A DNA stretch of 64,000 nt from Methylobacter sp. (GTDB taxonomy: Bacteria; Pseudomonadota; Gammaproteobacteria; Methylococcales; Methylomonadaceae), in the NCBI GenBank assembly GCA_004299305.1, contig SCPZ01000099.1, forward strand, positions 1 to 64,000, given 5' to 3'. Each line of letters begins with the position of its first letter. Position 1 is the stretch's first letter. Of this stretch, positions 35,340 to 46,195 are shown piece after piece. The notes under the pieces were generated by a model. That model was not told the origin of the DNA and searched no databases. It worked only from the letters and a program-made list of their open reading frames with translations. The position numbers and the translations under genes were made by a program.

Positions 35340-38018
35340 TTAAATTAGCCAAGGGGCCGCTGCTTCAGGGTTTATACCGTATTTGGCAATAGCCACATCC
35401 ACTTTGGCGGCATCAAACTGCCCCAGGTCTGCCAAACTCTTTAGCGCTGCAATTGTGACATGATAGCGGTCTACCTCAAAAAAACGGCGCAGATTTTCGC
35501 GCGTATCGGAACGACCGAAGCCATCGGTACCCAATACCGTATAAGGGGAGGAAATAAGACCGCGAATCTGTTCGGCAAAGGCGCGGGTGTAATCGCTGGC
35601 GGCTATCACCGGACCTTGCGCATTGGCAAGACAATGCGCCACATGGGCTTGCTTGGGCGTTTCGGTGGGATGCAGACGATTCCAGCGCTCACAGTATTGG
35701 CCGTTTCTAGCCAGTTCGGTAAAGCTGGTGCAGCTCCATAAGTCTGCTTCCACACCCCAGTCATTGTGCAACAATTGGGCGGCTGCTTCGACTTCCCGGA
35801 AAATCGTTCCTGAGCCCAACAACTGCACCCGAGGCGCTACGGTGTTGGCGCTTTTCTTGAAGCTGTACATGCCTTTGAGTATGTCCAGCTCTACGCCTTT
35901 AGGCATAGCGGGATGGGCATAGTTTTCGTTCATCACCGTGATGTAATAGAAAACATCTTCTTGTTCGACATACATGCGTCGTAGACCGTCTTGAATGATT
36001 ACCGCCAGTTCATAGGCATAAGTCGGATCGTAAGACACGCAATTAGGTACGGTTGCCGACATCAGATGACTGTGTCCGTCTTCATGTTGCAGGCCTTCGC
36101 CGTTCAGCGTGGTTCTGCCTGCCGTACCGCCCATTAAAAAGCCACGCGTACGTTGGTCGGCGGCGGCCCAGATTAAATCGCCGACCCGCTGGAAGCCGAA
36201 CATCGAATAATAAATAAAAAACGGGATCATCGGTACATTATGCGTTGAGTACGAGGTGCCCGCCGCAATCCAATCACACAAACCGCCCGCTTCATTAATG
36301 CCTTCCTGCATGACCTGTCCATGTTTGTCTTCCTTGTAAAACATCAGCTGATCGGCGTCTTGCGGGGTATACAATTGCCCAACCTGTGACCAGATGCCCA
36401 GTTGGCGGAACATGCCTTCCATACCAAAAGTTCTTGATTCGTCGGGGACAATCGGTACGACACGTTTGCCGATGTTTTTGTCTTTAGCCAGAATGTTAAG
36501 CAGGCGGACAAAAGCCATGGTAGTGGAGATTTCGCGGCCTTCGCCGCTGGCTTCCAGCAACGGCTTGAAGTCGCTCAATACCGGCACATCCAAGGCATAA
36601 GACTTGGTTCTTCTGGCCGGCAAATGGCCGCCCAGTTCGTTACGACGCTTCTGCATGTAAGCCAGCTCTTTTGAGCCTTCTGGAAAGCTCAGATAGGGCA
36701 GGTCGTTCAACTCTTCATCGGTAATCGGCAATGCATACCGGCTGCGAAAGTTGCTTAACGAACTGGGGCTCATTTTTTTCTGTTGATGAGAGATATTCTG
36801 GGCTTCTCCTGAATCGCCCATACCATAACCTTTAATGGTTTTAGCCAGGATGACGGTGGGCTGTCCCTGATGATGCACTGCGGCATGGAAAGCGGCAAAA
36901 ACTTTAACCGGATCATGTCCTCCGCGATTAAGTTCATAAATGTCGCGATCCGACCAGTCGGAAACCATGGCTTTTAATTCCGGGGTATTAAAAAAGTGTT
37001 CACGAACATAGGCGCCGTCTTTAGCTTTAAAGGTTTGATAATCGCCATCGACGCAGGACATCATACGAGCCGCCAATAGCCCGTCTTTGTCACGCGCCAG
37101 TAATGCATCCCAACGTTGCCCCCAAACCAGCTTGATTACATTCCAACCGGCGCCGCGAAATTCACCTTCCAATTCCTGAATAATTTTGCCATTGCCCCGA
37201 ACCGGTCCATCCAGGCGCTGCAAGTTGCAGTTGATAACAAAAATAAGATTGTCCAGTTTTTCCCGTCCGGCCATGCCTATGGCGCCCAAAGACTCGGGTT
37301 CATCGGTTTCGCCATCGCCAAGAAAGCTCCAGACTTTGCGACCTGAGGTATCGGCAAAACCGCGGTCTTGTAAATAGCGCATAAAACGCGCCTGATAAAT
37401 AGCCATAATCGGCCCAAGGCCCATAGAAACCGTCGGAAACTGCCAAAAATCAGGCATCAACCAGGGGTGAGGATAAGACGGTAAGCCGTTACCGTTCACT
37501 TCCTGGCGAAAGTTATCCATCTGTTCCAGTGTCAAGCGCCCCAGCAAAAATGCACGGGCATAATCACCCGGCGTTAAATGGCCTTGAGTAAAAATCAAAT
37601 CGCCATCATGTTGATCTGAAGGCGCATGCCAAAAATGGTTATAACCGACATCATACAACGTTGCTGCCGAAGCAAAACTGGCGATATGTCCGCCGACGTT
37701 GGTATGCTTATTCGCCCGCAATACCATCATCATCGCATTCCAGCGGACATAAGCACGAATTTTGTGTTCGATAGTCACGTCACCGGGAAACTGCGCTTGT
37801 TGCGCAACGGGAATGGTATTGAGATACGCTGTGTTGGCGCTGAAAGGGATATCAAATCCTGCATTCCGGGTTACTGCAACCAACTGCTCAATCAAAAAGT
37901 GTACACGCTCGCTGCCATCGTGATCCAGGACGGCTTGCAGCGCTTCAACCCACTCCCTGGTTTCTGCTGGATCGATGTCATTTAGTCCGGTGATTTTTGA
38001 GATTAAACTGTTGGTCAT
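35340..38018 (-). CDS. aceE: Pyruvate dehydrogenase E1 component (homodimeric type)
   Basis: 892 aa, the homodimeric E1p form of gammaproteobacteria. The thiamin diphosphate motif GDGETDEPESLGAI...NLIFVINCNLQRLDGPVRGNGK is intact. IPFFIYYSMFGFQRVGDLIWAAADQRTRGFLMGGTAGRTTLNGEGLQHEDGHSH is typical in pieces (cited as GEGLQHEDGHSH). It decarboxylates pyruvate and passes the acetyl group to the lipoyl domain of AceF. First gene of the operon. No pdhR lies upstream; instead there are about 890 bp of gene-free DNA. Confidence 0.96.
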   Translation of the reverse strand: MTNSLISKITGLNDIDPAETREWVEALQAVLDHDGSERVHFLIEQLVAVTRNAGFDIPFSANTAYLNTIPVAQQAQFPGDVTIEHKIRAYVRWNAMMMVLRANKHTNVGGHIASFASAATLYDVGYNHFWHAPSDQHDGDLIFTQGHLTPGDYARAFLLGRLTLEQMDNFRQEVNGNGLPSYPHPWLMPDFWQFPTVSMGLGPIMAIYQARFMRYLQDRGFADTSGRKVWSFLGDGETDEPESLGAIGMAGREKLDNLIFVINCNLQRLDGPVRGNGKIIQELEGEFRGAGWNVIKLVWGQRWDALLARDKDGLLAARMMSCVDGDYQTFKAKDGAYVREHFFNTPELKAMVSDWSDRDIYELNRGGHDPVKVFAAFHAAVHHQGQPTVILAKTIKGYGMGDSGEAQNISHQQKKMSPSSLSNFRSRYALPITDEELNDLPYLSFPEGSKELAYMQKRRNELGGHLPARRTKSYALDVPVLSDFKPLLEASGEGREISTTMAFVRLLNILAKDKNIGKRVVPIVPDESRTFGMEGMFRQLGIWSQVGQLYTPQDADQLMFYKEDKHGQVMQEGINEAGGLCDWIAAGTSYSTHNVPMIPFFIYYSMFGFQRVGDLIWAAADQRTRGFLMGGTAGRTTLNGEGLQHEDGHSHLMSATVPNCVSYDPTYAYELAVIIQDGLRRMYVEQEDVFYYITVMNENYAHPAMPKGVELDILKGMYSFKKSANTVAPRVQLLGSGTIFREVEAAAQLLHNDWGVEADLWSCTSFTELARNGQYCERWNRLHPTETPKQAHVAHCLANAQGPVIAASDYTRAFAEQIRGLISSPYTVLGTDGFGRSDTRENLRRFFEVDRYHVTIAALKSLADLGQFDAAKVDVAIAKYGINPEAAAPWLI

Positions 38019-38907
38019 TGATTGATCCTGTTACGACGGGTATGCATGGATTAAAGAAGTGTAAGTTAGGTTTACCCATAGGGCGCAAGAGCATAGCGTA
38101 ACTTACGTACTCTAACTGAAATAGCTTAAAGGCCGGAAACGCTCTACTTATTGCGCATAGTATAAACAATGCAGGGGGGGCAATGCACCCGTTTTAGTCA
38201 TTTTGATACTGAGAATGGGCTGATCGATTCGGGTTTAACTCGGATCGCAACTATCCAAGAGTAATAATGGAAATCACACATCGTTACAACTGAACGAAGT
38301 TATCCATGAGCGCAGCATCAGTCGGTAATAGGCCAAAGTCGTTACGGCTAGTGTTTATCAATCATTGCCGTAGGTAGCGTAATACGGCAAATTTTTTTTT
38401 AGGATTCCTAGGATTTTTCTCTGTTTTTCTGGTTTTAATACCTGAGTAATTTTAATGAATTGAGCTGGGTTAGTGAAGTAAATTAGCAGAAAGCAAGAGG
38501 TGATTTGTTCGATATAAACGATCAAATCGATTAAATCGATTGACAGAGATCGATATGAGTAATACAATTTTTTCCAAGATATTGCTTGATTGTGTTTGTA
38601 TCGGCAGCGTAATAAATAAGTATTGCTAATCAAGGGTTACTAAGGAAATTGCAATGCAAGAGAGCCGATAAGATGTTTTCATTATTGGTATCCGGCATAT
38701 AAAGCGCGTTAGATATTGAGGTATTGAACCAATCATAACGTTGGCTTGGATTTCTGGAGTCGTAAAGCTGGGTTCTGTTGTAGATCAATACTTAGAGAAG
38801 CAACATTAGCACGGATTGCTTATGAGATTGATGGGGAAGGGGATAGGTCGGTGATTTTAAAACAACGGCGGTTTAACGTGTAATTAATAGCAGTTTCTTT
38901 AAATCTT
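38019..38907. other. Long gene-free region between aceE and the M41-like gene
   Basis: About 890 bp with no supported gene. It must hold the minus-strand promoter of aceE. A loose inverted pair GTAAGTTA (38061-38068) and TAACTTAC (38099-38106) encloses a GCGCAAGAGCATAGCG core, like degenerate intergenic palindromic repeats. A run of ATCGATTAAATCGATTGA-like overlapping CGAT boxes lies at 38520-38555. A 91-codon minus-strand frame at 38358-38633 has no recognisable features. Confidence 0.5.
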
Positions 38908-39654
38908 ATGGTGCTTAATATGAAACGAAACAAAGTAATTGAAGCTTTCGGTCAAGATAAATTAATAGAGCATAAACAACGCGTTGCTTTTCATGAAGCA
39001 GGGCATGCTGCAGGCATTCATTTAAATAATCAAGCTAGAAACCTGCCGCCGGTTTTTTTTAAAATTATTTTTAAAGAAATGAACGACCAGACAGCCTCGG
39101 ATGTCATGGCTTATCAATCAACTCATGACGATTGTCTGGCACGAGTGGAAGGCGGGCGGTTAATTGAATTGTTACCCCCTTCTATTGATTGCTTAGTGCA
39201 TGAATTAGCGGAACACGATGACATCATTGTGCAATTGGTAAAGGATTATATGACAGCCTTTGAGGCGGACATTATTAATCTGCTTATCGGGCCTTTGGCT
39301 GAAGCTAAACATGTCGCGGACACCGATGATGAGTTGTTTAATCATAAGTTGGTTACCCTGGACGCATTAAAAAATTATGGCGGCAGTTCCGATATTGCCT
39401 TGGCTAACGAATATTTACAATGTTTCTCTGCCGATAAACAACAACAAAATGAAAAATTGGCTGAGCTGTTTAGCATTGCATTTGATTTTATAAATAATGC
39501 AGCAAACTGGGCGGCTATTTCCAATCTAGCCGGATATATTCTAGGTAGTCGTAAAAATGTTATTTATTGCGAGGAAATTTTTTCAACGCTTGATCAGTCG
39601 GTAGCTCACTTTCAAAATCGGGTAAGCCAGACCAGGAGTTATCGCTATGGATAA
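38908..39654 (+). CDS. Stand-alone M41 (FtsH)-like zinc peptidase domain protein
   Basis: 248 aa. RVAFHEAGHAAG (residues 25-36) carries the HExxH zinc motif in the HEAGH form typical of FtsH proteases. A later segment, DIINLLIGPLAEAKHV...NYGGSSDIALANEYLQ (about 122-170), corresponds to the FtsH region LLGGRAAEExxxG...STGASNDLxxAT, where the third zinc ligand Asp sits. There is no AAA domain or membrane segment. The start may be ATG 38920 instead. The stop overlaps the next reading frame by 8 bp. Substrate and partner unknown; it may be active as a soluble peptidase. Confidence 0.65.
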   Translation: MVLNMKRNKVIEAFGQDKLIEHKQRVAFHEAGHAAGIHLNNQARNLPPVFFKIIFKEMNDQTASDVMAYQSTHDDCLARVEGGRLIELLPPSIDCLVHELAEHDDIIVQLVKDYMTAFEADIINLLIGPLAEAKHVADTDDELFNHKLVTLDALKNYGGSSDIALANEYLQCFSADKQQQNEKLAELFSIAFDFINNAANWAAISNLAGYILGSRKNVIYCEEIFSTLDQSVAHFQNRVSQTRSYRYG

Positions 39655-40042
39655 CTTAAAGAACAATATCATTACTGAGGGGCTCATGTTGTTGGGTAAT
39701 CTCTTCGGTTATCTCAAAAAATTAGTGATGGTTGGTTTTCCATTTAAGCGAGAACTTATAGAGTCCATCGATTTTTTAAGAACACTGGAAAATATCCATG
39801 GATTAGGTGGACGAATGGCTCAGGGCGAGCTATTGGAAGAGGGGCATGGAACTGAAAAAAACCTGTTGGCCTGTGCTGTTTCTGAGGAGGCTCAGGTGTT
39901 GTTCTTTAACATCAGCGGGTCGGAATTCATTGAACTGTATGTTAGTCCTGGCGTTGCCGGAATACGGGAACTTTGGAATAAAGCGGTGCTGTTTGCCGGA
40001 CGTTTCGGTCACCAAGTTATTGTCGATAGACCGGGTGTCTAA
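39647..40042 (+). pseudogene. Decayed FtsH AAA+ domain fragment
   Basis: 131 codons. RELIESIDFLRTLENIHGLGGRM, then NLLACAVSEEAQVLFFNISG and SEFIELYVSPGVAGIRELW follow the FtsH order VxELVxFLxxPxxFxxLGGKxPKG...LLAKAxAGEAxVPFFxISGSDFVExFVGVGASRVRDxF. The P-loop is degraded (EEGHGTEKN for GPPGTGKT). About 90 residues, with Walker B and the second region of homology, are missing before AGRFGHQVIVDRPGV (FtsH: RPGRFDRQVVVDRPD). The match seems to continue in a shifted frame to about 40087 (DMQRRVY). It cannot bind ATP normally. Confidence 0.72.
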
Positions 40043-40132
40043 GTTATCTTGGCATCGTTCCGATATGCAGCGTCGTGTTTATTGACGGGTTTTCAATCTT
40101 CAACTTGGGCCCCGCGCAAAGGAGAACAGTTC

Positions 40133-40378
40133 ATGAAAATTAATAAGCCAGTAACCGAAGTAAAGCATCTTTTTTGCGATAGCGACTTTGGCGTTTCAAA
40201 TATCTTTACGGAAGACGAACTTAGAGACCAAGTAGCCATTTTTTTGGGTGAACGTTTGGCCGATGAGATTGTATTGGGACGACTATCAAGCGGGACTCGG
40301 AATGATTTGGAAAAAACCGGTGAGATCGCCAAAAATAATGACTGTAAGCCAAGTATAAGCAAAAAATGGGGGAATTGA
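40133..40378 (+). CDS. Chimeric small ORF: receptor-type leader fused to an FtsH peptidase fragment
   Basis: 81 aa from ATG 40133, behind a good AAAGGAGA. Residues 1-23 ([20 protein letters not shown]...) are nearly the same as the first residues of the chemoreceptor gene at 40669 ([18 protein letters not shown]...). From residue 24 on, FTEDELRDQVAIFLGERLAD and EIVLGRLSSGTRNDLEKTGEIA match the FtsH segment with the third zinc ligand (LxxxIxxxLGGRxAEExxxGxxSTGASNDLxxAT). No HEAGH motif is present. Whether it is expressed as a peptide or is debris from recombination cannot be told. Confidence 0.55.
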   Translation: MKINKPVTEVKHLFCDSDFGVSNIFTEDELRDQVAIFLGERLADEIVLGRLSSGTRNDLEKTGEIAKNNDCKPSISKKWGN

Positions 40379-40668
40379 GATTGTCTATGTTCACTAAGGT
40401 ATCGCGGTTGCAGTGATGAATATAGTCCGTTTTAGAAGCCAAGAAGGAGAAGTGCGTGCTCATTAAATTACCGTCGCAAACAGTTTGGTATCGGAATACC
40501 GACCGATTTGTTACAAGAAAAAGATAACTACTCAGTGGTATCAGTGTTTCTATTTTTCTAGCTGCTGAGTGGAGAAGAACTTAAAAGCCGTAAGGCGCAT
40601 AAGTGTAATCGAAACAAGAAAATCAATACTCCGTAAGTTAACCATTAGTTAAATGGGAGGATCAGCAC

Positions 40669-43398
40669 ATGAAAATTAATAAGCCAGTAACCGATGTGGA
40701 ACATGTTCTTAGCGACAGTGACTCTATTGTTTCCAACACCGATCTAAAAGGAGTGATCACCTACGCTAACGATACGTTTATTCGTATCAGCGGATATTCC
40801 AGAGAAGAGCTGATCGGGGCTCCACACAATATAGTGCGTCATCCCGATATGCCGCCCGAAGCCTTTGCAGATTTGTGGAGAGCGATGAAGGCCGCCCGCC
40901 CGTGGACCGGCATAGTCAAAAATCGCTGCAAAAACGGTGACTATTATTGGGTGTTGGCTAATGCCGCACCGATTCATGAAAATAATCAGCTGGTCGGTTA
41001 CATGTCGGTGCGCAGTAAACCTGAGCGTGAACAAGTTGAGGCGGCCGATGCCGCTTATCGGTTATTTCGTGAAGGTAAGGCCGACAACCTGAAAATCCAG
41101 GATGGCAAAGTCGTTAAAGACACGCTGCTGTCACGGTTTAACGTATTCAAGTATTTCAATATCAAAACCCGTCTGATTGCTATGGTCAGCCTGCTGTCGG
41201 TATTGCTGCTGGTTATCGGCAGTATAGGATTGTTCAGTATGCACAATGCCAAAGACAGTCTGTTTACCGTGTATGAAAATCGTCTCCTGCCGATCAGCCA
41301 AATAACCTCGATTCAAACCTTACTGCTGACTAATCGACTCGCTATTGTCGACAGTCTTAATAACCCAAGCGCCGAGGTGATTTTGAAAAATACCGTCGAA
41401 GTGGAGCAAAACATCGACAAAATCACCCGGCTTAAGGATGCCTATATGGCTGCCCCGTTAAGCCATGAAGAAAAAATATTGGCAGACCAATTTGCCGAGT
41501 ACAGAAAACACTTTGTGTCGGATGGATTAAAGCCGGCCATTACGGCCTTGCGAGCCAATGATATAACGCAGGCTTATAGGGTTGTTGCGGATAATATCAA
41601 CACGCTTTACTTACCGGTCGGGAAGACTATTCAGCAGTTGCTGCAATTGCAGCTGGATGAGGCCAAGCAGGAGCTTGGGGCAGTCCAGTCACATTATGAG
41701 ATGATTCGCAATATTTCCATTGGCCTGATCGGGATGGGTATTCCTATGGTTTTATGGCTGGGCTTGGCCCTGATTCCTATCGTTATACATCCGCTCGAAG
41801 CAACCATTGCTCACTTCGGTCAAATTGCCCAGGGAAATTACAGGAATATCATTGAAATAGAACACAACAATGAAGTCGGAAAAGTCATGGAAGCCATTAA
41901 ATCGATGCAGACCCGGCTCGGTTTTGATGTCGCGGAAACGCGGCGTATCGCCGATGAAAACCTGTTGGTCAAGATTGCGTTGGATAACGTCAGTACGGGG
42001 GTCATGATTGCGGACAACAAGGGGGAAATTATTTATGTTAATAAGTCAGTCAGCGATATTTTCGGTAAAGCCGAGAAAGACATTCGTAAAGATTTGCCTA
42101 ATTTCTCGGTAGATAAGCTGTTAGGTAGCAAAATTGACGGTTTTCATAAGAATCCTGAACATCAAGCATACTTACTCGCATCATTAACCGACACCTATAT
42201 CGCCAGTATGGAATTAGGCGGTCGTTTCATGGCAGTCGCTGTCAATCCGGTTATCAATGAACAGGGGGTGCATCTGGGATCGGTAGTCGAATGGCAGGAT
42301 CGAACCGACGAAGTTGCGGTGGAAAAAGAGGTATCTACCATCGTGGTAGCCTCCAGTATGGGCGATTTCACCAAGCGCTTTGACTTGCATGGCAAAGCAG
42401 GTTTTCTGCGTGAGCTGGGCGAAGGTCTCAATCAAATGTTGTATACCAGCGCAACCGGTCTCAATGAAGTGGTGCGTGTACTTGATGCGCTATCCCGTGG
42501 CGACTTGACGGAAACCATTACCAATGATTATCAAGGTACTTTTGGACAGCTTAAGGAAGACTCCAATACTACGGTCGAAAAACTTAAAGGAATCATCAAT
42601 AAAATCAGGGATGCTACCGACAATATTAATGTCGGCGCTAAAGAAATTACGGTAGGTAACCATGATTTGTCGTATCGCACCGAACAACAATCCGCCAGTT
42701 TGCAAGAAACCGCCGCCAGCATGCAGGAACTTACCTCTACCGTACAAGCCAATGCCGAAAACGCCAAACAGGCCAATCAGCTTGTTATTGATGCTTCTAA
42801 GATAGCTGGTAGGGGAGGCGTCATTGTCGGCCAAGTTGTGACTACGATGGATGAACTCAACGAAGCTTCGCACAAAATCAGTGACATTATTTCGGTAATT
42901 GATGACATCGCTTTTCAGACTAATATTCTCGCTTTCAACGCCGCCGTAGAAGCCGCTCGTGCCGGCGAGCACGGACAAGGTTTTGCGGTGGTAGCCGAAG
43001 AAGTGCGTCATCTTGCGCAACGCGCAGCCACATCCGCCGGGGAAATTAAAAATTTGATCGAGGGTTCGGTAGGAAAAATTAATGTCGGCACTAAACTGGC
43101 TGCCCAGGCAGGTTGTGCGATGGAAGAAATCCTTAGTTCTGTCAGTGGCGTCTCCAGCATGATGTCGGAAATAACCGCCGCCTCGGTTGAACAAAGCTCC
43201 GAGATCGAACAAATTAATTTAGCCATCACGCAAATGGATAATGTGATTCAACAAAATGCAGCTTTGGTTGAGCAAGCCGCTGTCGCCGCAGAATCACTTG
43301 AAGAACAAGCGCAAAATCTGGCTGTTATTGTGAGCTGTTTCAGGATAGATGGGGCAGGTATGCTTGTAAGTAGTAGGTGTGACACTTTGCAAAGCTAA
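40669..43398 (+). CDS. Methyl-accepting chemotaxis protein with two PAS domains
   Basis: 909 aa. An N-terminal Aer-type PAS (about 15-125; [21 protein letters not shown]) is followed by TM1 (about 170-190), a four-helix-type periplasmic sensor, TM2 (about 345-372) and HAMP. A second PAS (about 440-560; [22 protein letters not shown]) and a HAMP-like segment come next. The signalling domain tip is [35 protein letters not shown], given here in two parts; Phe replaces the usual Leu in NILAL. It should signal to CheA/CheW and may sense redox. It opens a signalling cluster that runs to 52429. Confidence 0.88.
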   Translation: MKINKPVTDVEHVLSDSDSIVSNTDLKGVITYANDTFIRISGYSREELIGAPHNIVRHPDMPPEAFADLWRAMKAARPWTGIVKNRCKNGDYYWVLANAAPIHENNQLVGYMSVRSKPEREQVEAADAAYRLFREGKADNLKIQDGKVVKDTLLSRFNVFKYFNIKTRLIAMVSLLSVLLLVIGSIGLFSMHNAKDSLFTVYENRLLPISQITSIQTLLLTNRLAIVDSLNNPSAEVILKNTVEVEQNIDKITRLKDAYMAAPLSHEEKILADQFAEYRKHFVSDGLKPAITALRANDITQAYRVVADNINTLYLPVGKTIQQLLQLQLDEAKQELGAVQSHYEMIRNISIGLIGMGIPMVLWLGLALIPIVIHPLEATIAHFGQIAQGNYRNIIEIEHNNEVGKVMEAIKSMQTRLGFDVAETRRIADENLLVKIALDNVSTGVMIADNKGEIIYVNKSVSDIFGKAEKDIRKDLPNFSVDKLLGSKIDGFHKNPEHQAYLLASLTDTYIASMELGGRFMAVAVNPVINEQGVHLGSVVEWQDRTDEVAVEKEVSTIVVASSMGDFTKRFDLHGKAGFLRELGEGLNQMLYTSATGLNEVVRVLDALSRGDLTETITNDYQGTFGQLKEDSNTTVEKLKGIINKIRDATDNINVGAKEITVGNHDLSYRTEQQSASLQETAASMQELTSTVQANAENAKQANQLVIDASKIAGRGGVIVGQVVTTMDELNEASHKISDIISVIDDIAFQTNILAFNAAVEAARAGEHGQGFAVVAEEVRHLAQRAATSAGEIKNLIEGSVGKINVGTKLAAQAGCAMEEILSSVSGVSSMMSEITAASVEQSSEIEQINLAITQMDNVIQQNAALVEQAAVAAESLEEQAQNLAVIVSCFRIDGAGMLVSSRCDTLQS

Positions 43399-43437
43399 GC
43401 CATTTTATTGCCAGTCGCAAATCGACAGGAACTTACC

Positions 43438-45873
43438 ATGAAAGAGATCATTAAAAAATACCAACACTCAATAACGGTCGAGTCTATTACACGACTTATA
43501 TTTGCATTGTTATGTGCTATTTTTGTCAGTAGTGCGATCACTCAATGGACCGTTCAATCGATGGCCCCGCTTCCGCATTGGGGCGAGTACGTGCTTTATT
43601 CAATCTTGCTGTTGTGTATGGTTTTTCCTAGCCTTTATATTTTTGAGGTGCGCCCGCTGGGATTCCTGATTGGCAAACTCGCCCAAGCTGAACGAACCGC
43701 ACTTATCACGTCAGAATATTTGAGCAACCTGATTTCCTCCAGTTCGGTCATATTATTTTCGATGCGGGCGGTGGGCAATCAGTTACACCCGGAATGGGTC
43801 AGCAGCGACAATCTTTATCGCCTGTTAGGCTACTCCGAGGAAGAAGCCTTGCAACGAGATTGGTGGTTTAGGTGTTTACACGCTCAAGATCGAGATAGCG
43901 TGGTGGCTGCTACGGCAAAATTATTTCGGGGCGAAGCGGTTACTTGCGACTACCGTTTCATGCACAAAAACGGCAGTGAAGTTTGGATACACGATGAGCA
44001 AAAGTTGATGGACTATGATGAGGACGGCAAGCCGACGCATGTATTGTGTATGTGGTACGACATCACCCGGCAGAAAATGGTGGAGCAGGAACTGAATATC
44101 GCCTCTCATATGTTTGATTCACATGAGGGTATTATCGTTACCGATGCCAATATGGTCATCCAGCGGGTGAATCCCGCCTTTACCCAGATCACCGGTTATA
44201 GCGCCGACGACATTGTCGGAAAAATACCTGAGGAACTCAATTCCGGTCGACAAGATGCGATGTTCTATCGTGCCATGTGGCAAACTATTCAACGAGACGG
44301 CTACTGGCAAGGGGAGATGTGGAACAAGCGCAAGAATGGCGAGATATATCCTGAGTGGTTCACCATCACCGCTATCAAGGATGGCGATGGTAACACCACC
44401 CATCATGTCGGTACTTTCTATGACATTACCGATCGCAACGGCTCGGAAGAGCGTATCCGTATCCTTGCCTTTTATGATCCTCTTACTAAGCTACCTAATC
44501 GTCGCCTGCTCCAGGAGCGCATAGACCAAGCCATCGCTGCCAGTACTCATTCCCGGCAACATGCGGCGCTGTTATTTTTGGATCTGGATCGATTCAAGAT
44601 ACTCAATGACACATACGGTCATAATATGGGCGATCAGCTGCTGCTGGAGGTTACAAGAAGGCTGCAATTTTGTGTACATGAAGACGACACCATCGCTCGG
44701 TTGGGCGGCGACGAGTTTGTGATGATACTCAATTCATTGGATAAATACGCCACTAAAGCCGCTGCTCAGGCAAAAAAACTGGCTGAAATGATTGGTGAGG
44801 CTTTGGCAAAACCTTATCATCTATTAGTTCCATTTAGCCAATCCAAAGCGACCATCACCTATCACTCCAGCGCCAGTATCGGTGTCGTGCTGTTTTTGGG
44901 AGATGAGAAGAGCACTGAAGAGCTGATGAAATACGCTGACTTGTCCATGTACGAAGCCAAACATGCAGGGCGTGATACTGTGTGTATTTTCGACCCCGGT
45001 ATGCAAACGGATATTATGGCGCGCGCCAGTTTGGAGGCGGATTTGCACCGTGGATTGCAGGATAAGCAGTTTGTCTTGCACTACCAACCGCAAGTGGATA
45101 CCGATGGCAATATAACCGGTTCCGAAGCGTTGGTGAGGTGGATACATCCACAGCGCGGCATGGTGTCTCCAATCGATTTTGTTCCGTTAGCCGAGGAAAG
45201 CGGTTTGATACTGCCGCTGGGGCTATGGGTTTTGGAAACCGCCTGCGCCCAGTTGGCGATATGGGGCGCCCGGCAAGAAACTGCGCATCTTACGCTGGCT
45301 GTAAATGTTAGCGCCCACCAGTTCCGTCAGGTCGATTTTGTCGAGCAGGTGTTAGAAGTGCTTGAGCGCACCGGCGCTGATCCTTTCAGGCTCAAACTGG
45401 AACTTACCGAAAGTCTGCTGGTATCTAATGTAGAGGATATTATTATCAAAATGACGACATTAAAAGAGAAGGGGGTGTCCTTCTCCCTGGATGATTTCGG
45501 CACCGGTTATTCGTCACTCTCTTACCTGAAGCGACTGCCTCTGGATCAACTGAAAATTGACCAAGGTTTTGTCAGGGATGTTCTCATCGATCTTAACGAT
45601 GCCGCTATTGCCAAGATGGTTATCGCCCTAGCCGAGAGTATGGGGCTGGTGGTTATCGCCGAAGGTGTGGAAAGCGAGGAACAGAGGAGGTTTCTTGCTC
45701 GCCATGGTTGTCATGCTTATCAGGGCTATCTGTTTAGCAAGCCGCTATCGTTGGAACATTTTGAGGCGTATATAGCGGGGGCTGCTCAGAAGGAGGAGCT
45801 TGAATTTGACAATTATTCGGTGAGCACTGTTGATTCCGGGCGCATTCCGTATCAAGTCAGCGCGATAATTTAA
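43438..45873 (+). CDS. Membrane PAS-PAS-GGDEF-EAL c-di-GMP enzyme
   Basis: 811 aa from ATG 43438, chosen for the AGGAACTT behind it; the open frame reaches back to a TTG at 43408. Two TM helices at about 18-38 and 52-70, PAS domains at about 105-215 and 225-340, then GGDEF (about 345-515) with LGGDEFVMI intact. EAL (about 530-790) has SEALVRW, the DDFGTGYSSLSYL loop and AEGVE. Both halves look catalytically complete, so it could make or degrade cyclic di-GMP. It is 40 bp after the chemoreceptor gene and probably co-transcribed. Confidence 0.9.
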   Translation: MKEIIKKYQHSITVESITRLIFALLCAIFVSSAITQWTVQSMAPLPHWGEYVLYSILLLCMVFPSLYIFEVRPLGFLIGKLAQAERTALITSEYLSNLISSSSVILFSMRAVGNQLHPEWVSSDNLYRLLGYSEEEALQRDWWFRCLHAQDRDSVVAATAKLFRGEAVTCDYRFMHKNGSEVWIHDEQKLMDYDEDGKPTHVLCMWYDITRQKMVEQELNIASHMFDSHEGIIVTDANMVIQRVNPAFTQITGYSADDIVGKIPEELNSGRQDAMFYRAMWQTIQRDGYWQGEMWNKRKNGEIYPEWFTITAIKDGDGNTTHHVGTFYDITDRNGSEERIRILAFYDPLTKLPNRRLLQERIDQAIAASTHSRQHAALLFLDLDRFKILNDTYGHNMGDQLLLEVTRRLQFCVHEDDTIARLGGDEFVMILNSLDKYATKAAAQAKKLAEMIGEALAKPYHLLVPFSQSKATITYHSSASIGVVLFLGDEKSTEELMKYADLSMYEAKHAGRDTVCIFDPGMQTDIMARASLEADLHRGLQDKQFVLHYQPQVDTDGNITGSEALVRWIHPQRGMVSPIDFVPLAEESGLILPLGLWVLETACAQLAIWGARQETAHLTLAVNVSAHQFRQVDFVEQVLEVLERTGADPFRLKLELTESLLVSNVEDIIIKMTTLKEKGVSFSLDDFGTGYSSLSYLKRLPLDQLKIDQGFVRDVLIDLNDAAIAKMVIALAESMGLVVIAEGVESEEQRRFLARHGCHAYQGYLFSKPLSLEHFEAYIAGAAQKEELEFDNYSVSTVDSGRIPYQVSAII

Positions 45874-46195
45874 AGTAACTTCTCACGCTCCTAAAGGCTT
45901 AACTTAATGGCAGTAACGCTCCAGCGCGGAAACCATGAGGATTAATTATAAGTAATGGTGGGAGTATTTTTTGCTAACTTCAGAAATATGGATGGAAACT
46001 AATTATTTTCGGCCAGAAGAATTAAGCGGTAGGATAAGCCAAATTGCCGTTAGCTGAGGATTTAAGCGGCAAGTTGATGGACAAAAAATCAACAAATTTT
46101 ACTACGGTGACAGTGGTTTTTTAATTTATCAGTATGTTGCTGTACAATAACGTAATTTGCTTTAATTACCTTTGCAGTTAGGAACTTTTCCACTT
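45874..46195. other. Gene-free interval, probable promoter region of the HTH-REC gene
   Basis: 322 bp without a supported gene, repeat or hairpin. TTAGGAACT, 10 bases before ATG 46196, supports that start. Confidence 0.5.

Noticed and set aside
38520..38555. Cluster of CGAT boxes as a replication origin or iteron array
   Set aside because: The units are irregular and only a few, with no initiator gene or DnaA-box cluster nearby.
38358..38633. 91-codon minus-strand frame in the aceE upstream region
   Set aside because: AT-rich, no recognisable domain, no convincing start signal.
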